A DNA stretch of 64,000 nt from assembly GCA_029237695.1 (NCBI GenBank), contig CM055279.1, forward strand, positions 22,075,919-22,139,918, written 5' to 3'. Made by a program: the position numbers and the translations under genes. Shown in pieces: positions 1 through 11,653 of the stretch; position 1 is the first letter of the stretch, and each line of letters starts with the position of its first letter. The notes beneath the pieces were generated by a model. The model did not search any database and was not told the DNA's origin. It saw only the letters and a list, made by a program, of their open reading frames with translations. Origin of the DNA: Conchocele bisecta (lineage: Eukaryota > Mollusca > Bivalvia > Lucinida > Thyasiridae).

Positions 1-180
1 ACAATTGGTTATACCACGTTCAGTCCGGATGTTGATACAGTGTGTTATACCCCGGTTTGTCCGGACGCTAAAACAGTCAGTGTGTTATGTCACGGTCAGT
101 CCGGATGCTGATACAATGTGTTATACCACGGCCAGTCTGTACGCTGATACAATGTGTTATCCCACGTCAGTCCGTACGAA
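1..180. repeat. Short tandem repeat, about 36-42 bp unit
   Basis: Four diverged units share the core GATACAATGTGTTATACCACG followed by a CAGTCCG segment. The array is cut by the window edge, so its full length is unknown. The ORF through it is a by-product of the repeat and is not called as a gene. Confidence 0.75.
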
Positions 181-187
181 TTTGCAA

Positions 188-530
188 CCTATGCTCAATA
201 CATGTAAATTCATCAATTGAAATTTCCAGACGATCATAAATTTTCACATACATGTACGCACATTTTAGTCGTACGAAGTTTAGTTAAACGGGCCCCAGTG
301 TTATTACACGTGTGTCATAGCACATTTATGAAATGGGTTAAAACACTGCATTTTATGATCGTCTGAAAATTTCAATAGATGGATTTACACGCATTGAGCA
401 TAGGCTGCATATGCAGCCTATGCTCAATAAATGTAAATCTATCAATTGTTTACAAGAAAACATTGTTAATGTGATTTTGTACTTAACTAACCTTTTAGTG
501 GTACGAAGTTTAGTGCAACGGCCCCATGCA
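188..530. mobile_element. MITE family A, two incomplete copies
   Basis: Family A ends in GGGGCCGTTTCACTAAACTTCGTACGAC and carries a central hairpin in which GAGCATAGGCTGCATATGCAGCC pairs with its complement. Here a half copy (about 188-297) lies next to a nearly full copy (about 349-527). Other copies lie at 9130, 10677, 12367, 19503 and 26211. It has no coding capacity, and the palindromic form suggests a non-autonomous DNA transposon. The 298-345 segment (TTATTACACGTGTGTCAT...) recurs inverted near 19,845-19,893. Confidence 0.7.
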
Positions 531-1092
531 CCGCATAGGCTGCATAACTGTGTTATTATACTGTGAAAATCAAGTTTATGCAATACAAAACGTACTTACC
601 GGGTCGTCGTGTGTCATACTAACCATTCCTAATTACCAACCGCAATAATAACAGCAGAATATCACACCACTTGCGCAATAAAAACAAAAACTACGACATC
701 AGAATGTATAAACACCTGTTTCCACGAGAATGTACGTATATACGAGAGCGCATGCCTGTACATTCGCGTCATTTGTTATAACTAATGATGTGCGTATGAT
801 TTATTAAACAAAATACGAAAATACGGTTAATACTGTTATACTGATCGATACTAATGGATACAAGTGACAGCGCCATGAAATCAACCTTTTCTGAAATACA
901 ACCATGATAATTCAGTTGCAAAATTAGTATATACCCGTGAATTATGTCGCAGGGTCTGCGAAATCGCGAAATCAGGGTCTGCGCCGTAATTTACGGACTT
1001 CGCCGTTTCATACGAATTTGCGGATCGAATACGAAACCGTCACTATGGCTGGATTAGTGAAATACCCGCTGAAAATTATACAGCGATAGTAA
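531..1092. other. No gene or repeat recognised
   Basis: AT-rich sequence with no long open frame and no repeat shared with the rest of the window that I can see. Confidence 0.5.
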
Positions 1093-1382
1093 TTTATCCC
1101 GTCAACACTGACAGTGCGTATGTGCCGTGAAACACGGTGCCGTGAAACATTTTTGATATCCTGTCAATACGACCTAATCACCGCGTATGAATATATGCGG
1201 TGACTGGTGTTACTTTTTTTGCATTTTAAAGCCATTTGTAGGTGTTGACGGGATAAATAGAATAGTAGGTTGTGCCATGAATGGGACAAATATCTGGCGC
1301 GGCACGGAAACGGGATGTACTTGGCAGAGCCTAGCCCATCCCGTTTCCTAAACCTTGCCAGATATTTTCCTACTATTATCTA
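1093..1382. mobile_element. MITE family D copy
   Basis: One end reads TTTATCCCGTCAACAC and the other ends CCTACTATTNTCTAT. Inside are the family markers GTGCCGTGAAACACGG, GCCGTGAATGGGA and a foldback around AACGGGATG...CATCCCGTTTCC. About ten copies or pieces occur in the window. There is no ORF of note. Confidence 0.7.
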
Positions 1383-1820
1383 TGTCGCGTCGTCTGCTAA
1401 ATGACAGGAACATTCGATAGTGTCATGCTTACTTTATGGCGGAGAATCAAAGCTGGTTACATTGAACGTAAATCTTCCACGAAGGAATAATTAAACAAAC
1501 TATCTATGTCCATCGTAAAAGTTGTATTATCGCGGGACATGGCTTTGCATAGTTATGTTCGATCAGGGGCGGATCCAGTATTTGGGGAACGGGGGGGGGA
1601 GTTGTCCTATTTCCGAGCTCCACGGATATAAATTTGTCCTGGGGGGCATGCCCCCGGACCCCCTAGCATATGCTAGGAGGGTCCGGTGGAATGCCCCAGG
1701 ACACATTTTGAAATCTAGATGTCCAGAAATGCACTTTCCTGTGTTTTACAGGATTTAAATTCAGACTCCAACGCAATATCGGTATGAAATGTGAGGATGT
1801 CTTGCATGCGGTGGGGTTTA
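1383..1820. other. Unassigned stretch with a G/C-run repeat
   Basis: Contains a segment (about 1565-1700) with GGGGGCATGCCCCCGGACCCCC and an imperfect inversion of AGCATATGCT, which looks like part of a dispersed repeat. The 78-codon open frame across it has no recognisable domain. Confidence 0.35.
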
Positions 1821-1826
1821 AGTTAA

Positions 1827-2006
1827 AGGTACATGCCCACTTAGTAGGTTATAATATAGGGAGACAGATAATGTTGTATATTCTGTAGATATGACATTTC
1901 TCATTGATTGGCGTATTGATTGGCATTATTATGCATTTTATATTGTACGTAATGTCCACACTGATGATATTAGGGGCGATTACCGTGATTCCTTAAAATG
2001 TTAACT
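1827..2006. mobile_element. piggyBac-like MITE family E, truncated copy
   Basis: TTAA (1823-1826) is followed by AGGTACATGCCCACTTAGTAG, the family terminus. Only about one third of the 490 bp element is present, ending in the GGGGCGATTACCGTG...CTTAAAATGTTAAC segment seen in the full copies at 8159, 23354 and 35188. Confidence 0.6.
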
Positions 2007-2350
2007 GGGAGCCGCGGTGGGACCCCATAAAAATCTTTCCCTCGAATTAACAATTCGTTCCCACGAAATGACAATTCATTCCCTCAATTTAGCAATTCGT
2101 TCCCTCGAATTAACAATTCGTTCCCACGATATAACAATTCGTTCACTGAAATTAACAATTCGTTCCCACGAAATGACAATTTGTTCCCTGAATTTAACAA
2201 TTCGTTCCCTCGAATTAGTAATTCGTTCCCACATAACAATATAACAATATAACAATATAACAATTCGTTCCAACAAATTAACAATTCGTTCCAGCGGGAA
2301 CGAATTAACAAAACCGCAAAATTATACGTCCCCTGCTGGGCTCCGTAGGA
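2007..2350. repeat. AACAATTCGTTCCC array bounded by inverted ends
   Basis: About 14 near-copies of a 14-20 bp motif, AACAATTCGTTCCC with variants (ACGAAATG, TCGAATT), are bounded on the right by CCCCTGCTGGGCTCCGTAG and on the left by a diverged inverse. The related array at 24585-24955 has the same ends, so this is a mobile element carrying a minisatellite, not a simple satellite. Open frames on both strands are repeat artefacts. Confidence 0.7.
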
Positions 2351-2702
2351 TAAATATGTCACAGACGATGTTATGTTGGCATTTTACTATTAAAGCCCAC
2401 CAGCGGTAAATCCCTCAACGCACCTCAACGCGGCTACCGCCTTGCTGGGCATGGCGTGATCTTGATGTCATCATCGAAATCAACATTCCAAAGCTTGTCT
2501 TCAACCTGTGTATGCGATTTATGTAGACATACAGAGTGGTATTAGACGATTGTTTTAAATGTGTTAATATAAACACTTACACGCATATTGGTCATGTGAC
2601 AAACATGAACAGGAATCTACACAATTTGGTTTTATTAGCCAGGTTTTTTGAAAAAAAATCCAGGCTATTGGATTGGCGAAAGCCGGGCGGGCGGGCGGCG
2701 GG

Positions 2703-3275
2703 CGGCGTCCACAATCAATGTTAAGTTTTCGTGTTTGAGTCCATTTCTTTGTTACTGTACCACCTAGGACCACCAAACTTTCACAGCTTCATAATCAAGG
2801 GGTGCCCACCACATATCACTATCCAACATGTTAGTTTTTTTTTAACTTGACCCATTTTTTCCGCGCAGTCGACTTAGCCATTTTCAATGTTAAGTTTTCG
2901 CGTTTTCAATGTTAAGTTTTCGTGTTTAAGTCCATTTCTTTGGTACTGTACCACCTAGGACCACCAAACTTTCACAGCTTCATAATCAAGGGGTGCCCAC
3001 CACATATCACTATCGAACATGTTACTTTTTTTTTAACTTCACCCATTTTTTCCGCGCAGTCGACTTAGCCATTTTCAACGTTAAGTTTTCGCGTTTACAA
3101 TGTTAAGTTTTTGTGTTTAAGTCCATTTCTTTGGTACTGTACCACCTAGGACCACCAAACTTTCACAGCTTCATAACCAAGGGGTGCCTACCACATACAA
3201 CTATCCAACATGTGACCATTTGTTTTTTTTACCTTCACCTATTATTTCTACGTAATTGACTTAGCCATTTTCAAC
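2703..3275. repeat. Tandem repeat, about 190 bp unit, three copies
   Basis: Three copies of a unit containing GTCCATTTCTTTGGTACTG, CCACCTAGGACCACCAAAC and GGGGTGCCCACCACAT, starting near 2715, 2905 and 3095. The third copy is the most diverged. A GGCGGGCGGGCGG run (about 2688-2708) precedes the array. Confidence 0.75.
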
Positions 3276-3309
3276 GTTAACTTTTTAACGTACGTCTGGT
3301 TAAATTTTT

Positions 3310-3660
3310 CGGTTAAAACTTTTTCGTTATACTATATCTCTGCAACTGCTTCGCCCATTACCTTGAAACTTCACATGGGTGTTTATCATCGTCCATATTT
3401 TCATTCTAACCCCCAACCGTGCGGCCCCTGTGCGCAATGTCAAGGTCAAATTACTTTGAATTTATTTGTTAAAGTTTTTTTTCGTGTACTATATCTCTGC
3501 AACTGCTTCACCCATTACCTTGATACTTCACATGGGTGTTTATCATCATTGTCGCACCCGCTTGCGGAAAGCGCGATATCGTCGGCATTTTGGCATACGT
3601 CCGTCCGTCCGTCCGTACGTCCGTGTGTCCGGTTAAAGTTTTTTCGTTGAAGTTTTTCCA
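3310..3660. repeat. Duplicated 150 bp unit and CCGT-rich tail
   Basis: The segment ACTATATCTCTGCAACTGCTT ... CACATGGGTGTTTATCATC occurs twice, near 3332 and 3487. It is followed by GCACCCGCTTGCGGAAAGCG and a (CCGT)n run at 3599-3630. No coding content was recognised. Confidence 0.6.
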
Positions 3661-3927
3661 TCTACTATATCATTTTTTTTAGTGTCCATGCCTCGCCCCA
3701 AGGCGCGACATGCAGGCCACGGCCATCTAGTCTACAAAAAGTGGGTATAATTATGTTATCCAAGTGTCCATGCTTGGAAAAAACCTGGCCTTCGTGGCTT
3801 TGCCTCGTTTCTTGTTTATTTTCAAATGAAAGGATAGGACACTATATGTACACTGATATAGCATGGCATATGGCATACCTATGTTTTGTGAGCAATGTAG
3901 CCACATGGGAGGCCACTCCTGCTGGTT

Positions 3928-6201
3928 ATGGAAGGGGATATCCGCCACTATATTGCATGCTGCTTCATGACAATGCAGTCGACCATTGTTACATGTCATC
4001 CTGCACTGCGGTTACTCGTTACTGCTTAATGACAACTCCATCGTGCATTATTACATTTCACATTGCATACCTCGATTTGCTATTTGACATTGTTACATGT
4101 CATCCTGCATATTGGCTATACAATACTGATTAATGACAACTCCATCTTGCATTATTACATTGCATATTGCATACCTCGATTGGCTATTTCACATTGTTAC
4201 ATGCCATATTCTGCCATGTGTCATTCTGCTTACTGCTTGCTGGGATGTGTATATGACTATATGGATTCCGCCGAATGACGCATGCAAGCACGCAGAATGG
4301 CCAATGTCAGAATATGAAATTGCCGAATGAGGGATGCCAGCATCGCAGTAAGCAGTAGGCCGAATGAAACTTGGCAAAATGTGCAACGCCCTCTGTTGTC
4401 ATAATGGGAACGCTTCCATTATGACGCCAGGTGGCGCTCCAAAATAAGTACAGTAGACAGTTTTTCTTGTGGTATTTTGTCACTGTGCCACCGCGGACGT
4501 AATGTATTTAAAGTGGCCGATCACCGCGGGCATAGCCTACCTGTCCCCCCGCGATCACTGTTTCAGACTGTGGGATCGCGGTGACAGCATCCTCGGTCAC
4601 TGTGATGCACTGCCCGAACGATATCACGGTGATTCGCCGTGGTCGTTCACGGGGGATCACCGCGATTTCGTATCTACCTGTATAAATGCATGTACGCGAA
4701 GGTACAGTACTTTAGCAAAATAATTTTTTTTTATTTGTATGAGAAACGATGAATTAAGTGAGCGCGTGCGTGTGCATGTGTACGTGTGCATTCGCGCTTT
4801 AATGCAGCTAAAGTCGAACATAATGCTATATCACTATTCTATATATATGGTGTTAACAGCTTAGACACAATGCCATCAATGTTTGTCAAATTGCAGGCCC
4901 GTAGCCAGGTGGGGGGGGGGGGTCGGAGCGGTCGGATAGCGGTCGGAGCGGTCGGACGGACCCCCCCGACCAGCCTCGAGGTCCACTTTTTTAGCCTCGA
5001 GGTCCACTTTTTTAGACCCCCCTAGATACCTCAGGCCCATTGGGCCTTCGAAACGAACCCCCCTTCAAACAGGTCTGGCTACGGGCCTGAATTGTATATA
5101 TATTTAACTTGGTTGATTGATTGAATTGCGAATAAAGGTGATTTAATCCATTCTGGCCGCAAAGGAAATAATCCCGTCTTCATCATTTAGCGGCTTTCCT
5201 GTGACCATCGGTCTAATTATTTTATTTTTTTTAACACGAACTATAATTAGCAGGTACTCTTCATTAGTAACTGTGCATGTAAATACTGACATAAGTATCC
5301 ATTGTCAACAGATGAGTAAATGGAAAGTGTGATTATTACCTTAATAGAAGTAATTAGAAATCGTATCGGTCCCCGTTATTCGTTAATTTAATGACCGGCC
5401 TCCGTTTCGCCCTTCGACCAACTCGTTCCCGTCAGTCGCTCAAAAATAATACGATAGCCGACACAGGTTACGACAGGCCCGTACGCAGGGGGGGTGGGGG
5501 GGGTGGGGGTTGCGACAATGACCGCACATTGATCACAGTGACCGAGGATGCTCGCGATCCCACTGCATGAAACAGTGATCGCGGGGGACAGGTAGGCTAT
5601 GCCCGCGGTGATCGACCACTTTAAATACAGTATGCTCGCGGTGGCACAGTGACACAATACCACAAGAAAACACATCTACTGTACTTATTTTGGAGCGCCA
5701 CCTGGCGTCATAATGGAAGCATTCCCATTATGACAACAGAGGGCGTTGCACATTTTGCCAAGTTTCATTCGGCCTACTGCTTACTGCGATGCTGGCATCC
5801 CTCATTCGGCAATTTCATATTCTGACATGGGCCATTCTGCGTGCTTGCATGCGTCATTCGGCGGAATCCATATAGTCATATACGCATCCCAGCAAGCAGA
5901 ATGACACATGGCAGAATATGGCATGCAACAATGTGAAATAGCCAATCGAGGTATGCAATATGCAATGTAATAATGCAAGATGGAGTTGTCATTAAGCAGT
6001 ATTGTATAGCCAAGATGCAGGATGACATGTAACAATGTCAAATAGCCAATCGAGGTATGCAATGTGAAATGTAATAATGCACGATGGAGTGAGTTGTCAT
6101 TAAGCAGTAACGAGTAGCCGCAGTGCAGGATGACATGCAACAATGGTCGACTGCATTGTCATGAAGCAGCATGCAATGTAGTGGCGGATATCCCCTTCCA
6201 T
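3928..6201. mobile_element. Long-arm foldback element, copy 1 (2.27 kb)
   Basis: The left arm (3928 to about 4605) is the inverted complement of the right arm (about 5534-6201), so both ends read ATGGAAGGGGATATCCGCCAC. Flanks TGCTGGTT (3920-3927) and GGCTGGTC (6202-6209) look like an 8 bp target duplication with two changes. Each arm contains two diverged tandem units around TTACATGTCATCCTGCA...CTCCATC.TGCATTATTACA. The core (about 4890-5095) holds a nested element bounded by GGCCCGTAGCC/GGCTACGGGCC with GAGGTCCACTTTTTTAG repeats. I recognised no transposase, so it is probably non-autonomous. A sister copy is at 58733-60911. Confidence 0.8.
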
Positions 6202-6240
6202 GGCTGGTCGCACCCTGTTCGCCATAGAGTTGCGGAAACT

Positions 6241-6440
6241 GTTAACCCTTAACCTGCTGATCGCGAAAACTGTCGTCTGCTGTTGCTTTATATTTTTACC
6301 TTTTTCTCAATAAAAACATGGTTTGAAAGCACTTTAGAATCATTTCCAATGGAAATGATTCTAAAGTGCTGTCAAAGCATGTTTTTGATCAGAAATATCG
6401 AAAATAAAACAACATTTCATTCAGCAGGCTAAGGGTTAAT
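6241..6440. repeat. Nested hairpin
   Basis: An outer inverted pair (GTTAACCCTTAACCTGCTGA / CAGCAGGCTAAGGGTTAA) encloses a strong inner hairpin at about 6328-6392 (AGCACTTTAGAATCATTTCC and its complement). Confidence 0.65.
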
Positions 6441-6711
6441 GCCGCTAATATCAGGTACAGATGGACAACAATCGGTAAGGTGTGACCAAAACTAATTAAA
6501 AAAGAAAACTATTTAAAAAACACTAATTTAATTAATATTATGTATTTCTATAAGATGGGAGGCCCGAACTCTTGACCTTCCGGTTAACGCCACGTATGTC
6601 ATTATATTGTATCTCCCTATACTTGGACTCGCCTGTCGCATGGCGATCTTTGAACATTCAGGCTTTGTTGTCCATCTATAGATTGGACTAACTTTGAATC
6701 AATATACATGT

Positions 6712-6782
6712 TCAGTGAAACCTCTCTAAACCGGACACCCTGGGGACCTCCCAGGGTGTCCGGTTTAGTGAGGTTTCACTGT
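6712..6782. mobile_element. 65-70 bp palindromic MITE family J
   Basis: A nearly perfect hairpin: CAGTGAAACCTCTCTAAACC pairs with GGTTTAGTGAGGTTTCACTG around CCCTGGGGACCTCCCAGGG. Similar hairpins lie at 23087, 34787 and 62647, and half copies at about 13285-13335, 18412, 28779, 28943 and 34594. Confidence 0.75.
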
Positions 6783-6971
6783 AAATCAGACATTTGATCA
6801 TTCTCAGCCATGGGTGTGTGCTATGTGGTCGCGAACAGACATTATCACCTGAGATAAATGACCAAGAAACTCATGAAAAATAAGAACACGTGTGTTTTCA
6901 TGGTGTGCAGCTAAGAGTGGTTCCGCTATATATAGATTGGTCCACGCAACATGCCAATTAAGGGAAGAGTA

Positions 6972-7217
6972 TTAACCCTTTCAATCCTAAGGAACTGGAA
7001 TGGACTGTGATATGCTAATGTTCCGACCAATCCAATGGTCACAAAATGATTTTCAGATTCGTCCATTTATGAAAAGGGTTTTTTTTTGTTCTAAGAAATA
7101 TTAAAATTACTTTCAAAAAGTGCCGATCCTGATGAGACGGCTCGTTACGAGCCGGCTCATCTGGATCTGCACTTTTTGCATAAACGCTATAGCGGGATTT
7201 CGGATTCAAAGGGTTAA
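6972..7217 (+). mobile_element. MITE family B copy
   Basis: About 240 bp, starting AACCCTTTCAATCCTAAGG and ending GGATTCAAAGGGTTAA. Its 3' part is a 55 bp hairpin (AGTGCNGATCCTGATGAGAC with GAGCCGGCTCATCTGGATC). Copies lie at 7919 and 12110, and an inverted part at 10898. Confidence 0.7.
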
Positions 7218-7918
7218 GGTTGAGATCGGAAAAAAAAATCAGCCAAAGCTGAATATTTAAAAAAATGACCAAAATATCATTAGTAATAACTAAAACTCCC
7301 CATGAATCCCACTGGAGCTAAATCCAGGAATCAAGATGGCGTTCAAAATGGCTGTCATAATGGCCAAAATCATAACTAGTGCAAACTCCACTAGCCCAAT
7401 CACGAAAACAATGTGTCGAAACATACTGAATATGACTAACGAATCATAATAATCCAAATTGAGAAATGTAACACAATCAAAATGGCGTCCAAGATGGCCG
7501 CCAACATCTCTTAACTCTAAACTGTGGAACATTTGGAACAACTACATTTAACTGTAATATCGGGGTTATTAGGAGACATTCCAACTACCTGTATACACTA
7601 GTTAATACATATCTTTCTATTAATTATGTTATGTAAAATGATATTCAAGATGGCCACTCACCAAATTGCGAGAAATGTCGCAAAATTACGTAAATTGTTA
7701 TATCAAATATGTAACATTTACCCTAATTACTATATTTTAATTTGTTATATGGGCCATTTGGAGACATTTGAACTACGCAATACATTTGATGTATACTTTA
7801 TTTATTATATTATGCAAAATTATATTCAAGATATAAATTGTGAGAAATATCGCAAAATAACTTACATCTACATGTGGTGTGTCTGTAACTGGAGAAATGG
7901 AGCTTACATGTATGACGT
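7218..7918. other. AT-rich stretch, no gene recognised
   Basis: Contains scattered CAAGATGGC words and a diverged internal duplication (TATTCAAGATGG...GAGAAATGTCGCAAAAT near 7641 and TATTCAAGATAT...GAGAAATATCGCAAAAT near 7822). Open frames are short and not recognisable. Confidence 0.4.
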
Positions 7919-8157
7919 TTTTCAACCCTAAGGAACTGGAATGGACTGTGATATGCTAATGTTCCGACCAATCCAATGGTCACAAAATGATTTTCAGATT
8001 CGTCCATTTATGAAAAGGGGGTGTTTTTGTTCTAAGAAATATTAAAATTACTTTCAAAAAGTGCAGATCCTGATGAGACGGTCGTTACGAGCCGGCTCAT
8101 CTGGATCTGCACTTTTTGCATAAACCGATGTAGCGAGATTTCGGGTTCAAAGGGTTA
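7919..8157 (+). mobile_element. MITE family B copy
   Basis: Nearly identical to the copy at 6972-7217. Its terminal GGGTTAA supplies the TTAA target into which the neighbouring piggyBac-like MITE inserted, which gives the insertion order. Confidence 0.75.
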
Positions 8158-8158
8158 A

Positions 8159-8650
8159 AGGTACATGCCCACTCAGTAGGCACACAATGCTAATTAAATA
8201 AGTGTATAATTGTGTCACTATTCCACAAGTCCTAAAAATTACGAGTACCCGCTATATAGATATAATTTAGTAATATTTATTTTACTGATAGTGACTTGCG
8301 GTAGAATCATGCTATTTTCATATGCAAACGGGGCATGATATGTTTTAAAATAATTATAATAATTAAATGAGTCACCTGAACAATTTATATTTTCGATAGA
8401 TTACAGGGTATGATCATTGCACATCAAAAAATAAATACAGACAATAAATATTAATGTCTGTTAACATTTTAAAGAAACACGGTTATCGCCCCTGATATCA
8501 GTATGGAAATTTACGTCGGATATAAAATGTGTAATAATGCCAATCAATACGTCGGGTAATGGTGAATGAATGTTTATTTTGCCAGAAAATGTCTCAGATG
8601 ATGTCTCTGATATAAAGAACATGTTGTGCCTACTGAGTGGGCATGTACCT
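8159..8650. mobile_element. piggyBac-like MITE family E, full copy (492 bp)
   Basis: Flanked by TTAA on both sides (8155-8158 and 8651-8654). Its terminal inverted repeats are AGGTACATGCCCACTCAGTAG and the complement. TTAA duplication with AGG-type ends fits the piggyBac superfamily. There is no transposase. The open frame on the minus strand recurs in other copies at the same place, so it reflects repeat sequence. Confidence 0.8.
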
Positions 8651-8759
8651 TTAAGCATGAGAACGGAGTCAAAGCTCGGAATAGTATATCCCCACAGGAG
8701 CACAGGCACTTAGTGGTATGAACGAGAAAGCATGCTTAAATCATACCCAATTTTATTTT

Positions 8760-9012
8760 GATATTAAATATCTAGAAGGTTGGACACTCGCCATCTTTTC
8801 AACGAACGGAAGTGGATTATTTACATTGGGCCCGGCTCGCTAATTCAGTAATTGTAACGCGCGCGAAGGCCGGGGCCCAATAGGGTCCCGGCCATCTCGC
8901 GAGTTACGATTACTGAATTAGCGAGCCGAGACCAAGGTACACTAGTACCACGTCCGTTGATTGAAAAGATGGCGAGTGTCCTACCTTCTAGATAGTTAAT
9001 ATCAGAGTAAAA
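8760..9012. mobile_element. Foldback element, about 230 bp
   Basis: Outer arms TATCTAGAAGGTTGGACACTC / GAGTGTCCTACCTTCTAGATA and inner arms CGGCTCGCTAATTCAGTAAT / ATTACTGAATTAGCGAGCC form a near-complete hairpin. The loop is rich in CpG. Confidence 0.7.
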
Positions 9013-9129
9013 TTGGGTATGATTTAAAGAGCGTTTTGTCGTTCATACCACAAAATGACACAGGAGCTGCGACTGTGAGGCATGGGGCTGATGTCACCAG
9101 CATGGCTCCCGGTCGAATATCAGACTCCT

Positions 9130-9373
9130 GGGGGCCGTTTCACTAAACTTCTTACGACTAAAATGTTCGTAAGCGCAAATTTAGAATCGTCTGTAAATTT
9201 CAATTGATGGATTTACATTTATTGAGCATAGGCTGCATATGCAGCCTATGCTCAATAAATGTAAATCCAAAAATTATTTACAAGAAAACATTGTTAATGT
9301 GAAATTTACAGACTATCATAATTTTGCACTTACGAACATTTTAGTCGTAGGAGGTTTAGTGAAACGGCCCCCA
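9130..9373. mobile_element. MITE family A, full copy
   Basis: Complete copy with GGGGGCCGTTTCACTAAACT and its inverse at the ends, and the GCATAGGCTGCATATGCAGC hairpin in the centre. Confidence 0.75.
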
Positions 9374-9884
9374 GTATCGTAATACACATCTGTCATGTAA
9401 GCCTGTATATTGCTAGCTAGACGCAAGCAAAATGAGTGTTTCATTGTTGGAATGGCGAACAGCGCAGATCCTGATCAGACTGTGCGGGCTACACTGGTCG
9501 CAAAACCCATCAGCCCTATTTCCCAACGCACAGCCATCTATACTATACATGTACACCCACCTGCGAGCTTGAGGAGGCCACGACTATAGAATCATGTGGC
9601 TCCGGGTAAAGGAACCTGTGGCGGCGGCGCTCCCTGTTCTCCTTACTCTCCTTGTTCTCCCTACTCTCCCTGTACCCCCGCTCCTTGTCACTGGCTGCCC
9701 CTGCCGCGCGCAGTTCCGCCATTTTCTAGCTGTATCCCGCCGCTGGTTCCCGCATCTCCGTCACTCAGGCTAGATCCCGGAGCTCGCCGACACGTCTCCT
9801 GTCGTGTGTCACTGTAACCATATATAGCTGCACATTGATAACCACGATACCATGTACTGATGTTTTGTTCAAGGAACAGAATGC
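9374..9884. other. No gene recognised
   Basis: Includes a CT-rich low-complexity patch (about 9628-9690, CTCCTTACTCTCC...). The 73-codon proline-rich open frame over it is compositional and is not called. Confidence 0.4.
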
Positions 9885-10120
9885 ACATATCTGTGAATAC
9901 TATGGAAGCGTCCTGGTGCCAATGCTAAAATATTTTATCCCCTAATTAGGAGATACTAACTCCTAATTAGGAGTTAGTAAATCCTAATTAGAGTTAATAC
10001 CTAATTAGGAGTTAGTATCTCATAATTAGGACTTACTATATCATAATTAGGACTTAATATCTCATAATTAGAGTTAATTAGCATTGGAACCAGGACGCTT
10101 CCATAGTATTCACAGATACT
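9885..10120. mobile_element. CTAATTAG minisatellite inside inverted ends (family C)
   Basis: Ends CTGTGAATACTATGGAAGCG and CGCTTCCATAGTATTCACAG are inverted, followed inward by TCCTGGTGCCAATGCTAAAAT / GCATTGGAACCAGGA. Between them are about eight units built on CTCCTAATTAGGAG with variants such as TCATAATTAGGACTTA. Confidence 0.75.
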
Positions 10121-10256
10121 ATATATATGTTGATGCATATATGTACATTTATATACATTTACAATGTATTTAAATATTGTTTAAACTAAGCATGGGTAAT
10201 ATACACGGAGGTTCGTGTATCGGCGATGATTTTTCTGGCGGATGGAAAATGTTCAA

Positions 10257-10520
10257 GTCCTGGTGCCAATGCTAAAATATTGTTATCCCCTAATTAGGAG
10301 ATACTGACTCCTAATTAGAAATACTACGTTCTAATTAGGAGATATTAACTCCTAATTAGGAAATATTATCTCCTAATTATGACTTACTCTCTACTAATTA
10401 GGCTTATTATCAATTAGGCTTAGTATCTCATAATTAGGACTTCGTATCTCCTAATTAGGAATTAGTATATGTGGTAAGGCTAAAATTGTTTTATCTCCTA
10501 ATTAGGAGATGCTAAGTCCT
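10257..10520. mobile_element. Family C CTAATTAG array, second copy
   Basis: Begins TCCTGGTGCCAATGCTAAAA, followed by about ten units around CTAATTAGGAGATA. The right inverted end is missing. It is followed by a poly-C patch near 10541-10570. Confidence 0.65.
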
Positions 10521-10676
10521 ACTTGGTGACATATGTCTACATTCCCCCCCCCCCTCCCCCACCCCCATCCCTGTCTCGATAGAACTGGGAAGCACATGGT
10601 GTTTGGACTGTGTCCGTCCGTGTGTCTGTCTCTAAATGTGTGTCCGTGGGTGGGTGTCCGGTTAAAGGGCCCGTTT

Positions 10677-11000
10677 CACTAAACTTCGTACGACTAAAAT
10701 GTTCGTAAGTGCAAATTTAGGATAGTCTGGAAAATGCAATATGCAGCCTATGCTCAATAAATGTAAATTCAATAATTGTTTACAAGAAACATTGTTAATG
10801 TGAAATTTACAGACTATCACAATTTTGGACTTGCGAATAGTTTAGTCGTACGGAGTTTAGTGAAACGGTTCCTAGGTCTCCAGTCGGAATTCCATTAACC
10901 GAAAGCCCGCTATATCGGTTTATGCAAACAGTGCAGATCCAGATGAGCCGGCTCGTAACGAGCTGTCTCATCAGGATATGCACTGTTTGAAAGTAACAAC
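10677..11000 (-). mobile_element. Composite of MITE A (10677-10874) and MITE B part (10898-11000)
   Basis: The junction (CCTAGGTCTCCAGTCGGAATTCC, about 10870-10892) is the inverse of the B-to-A junction at about 12340-12367. The two MITEs are therefore joined in the same way at two places, on opposite strands. Confidence 0.6.
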
Positions 11001-11339
11001 TGCAACAACAGACTTTTATGTGTCGCCAGGTCACATTTCGTTTTGTCTCGCGTTTTAGCGTGTGGTTTCTCGCCATCATGGCATTGGTGTGTGTGTGATC
11101 CCCGAAGACGTGGTTCGTTTGTTCGTCCGTGCATCTGCCTGTTACCGTAAGTCGTATTGGTTTGAAACTCCATATGCTTATTAATTTGTCATCATCCACA
11201 TTGCATTATATAGCTCACCCATGCGACCCTGTGCACAATGTCTTTGTCAAATGACGTAGCAACGTGTGATATTATTTATTTTGTTAATGTGCGTTAACAA
11301 CATTATGGATAGATACATCAGTCGTATTGATTTGTTATT
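11001..11339. other. No gene or repeat recognised
   Basis: Short open frames on the minus strand (to about 11199) run through repeat A/B sequence and have no recognisable domain. Confidence 0.4.
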
Positions 11340-11653
11340 ATGGAAGCCCTGGAGGGACTTCTGACTTCATTACTTCTAACTTCATTACTTCTAACGTCCT
11401 TATGTGTAACTTCCTACTTCCTTACTTCTAACTTCCAACTTCATGACTTCTTACTTCTAACTTCCTTGCTTCTAACTTCATTACGTCTAAGAAGTAATGA
11501 AGTTAGAATCAAGAAGTGATGAAATTGGAAGTTCGTAGTAAAAAGTAATGAAGTTAGAAGTAGGATGTAATGGAGTTGGAAGTTAAAAGTAAGGAAGTAG
11601 GAAGTAAGGAAACTAGAAGTATTGAAGTCAGAAGTCCCTCCAGGGCTTCCATA
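11340..11653. mobile_element. Purine/pyrimidine minisatellite foldback (family K)
   Basis: The left half repeats CTTCTAACTTCATTACTT and the right half its complement, so the whole unit can fold into one hairpin. Ends TGGAAGCCCTGGAGGGACTTC and the inverse bound the array. A larger relative lies at 35879-36363. Confidence 0.75.

Noticed and set aside
2017..2362. Three overlapping open frames in the AACAATTCGTTCCC array
   Set aside because: Open on both strands because the repeat has no stop words; no conserved domain.
4063..4386. Open frames in the foldback arms, also seen at 5802-6143, 58868-59059 and 60557-60933
   Set aside because: Same repeats read in several frames and both strands; proteins are low complexity (HYYIAYC...), so no gene.
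9596..9817. Cysteine/proline-rich open frame
   Set aside because: CT-rich low complexity, no signal peptide or domain, no flanking exon.
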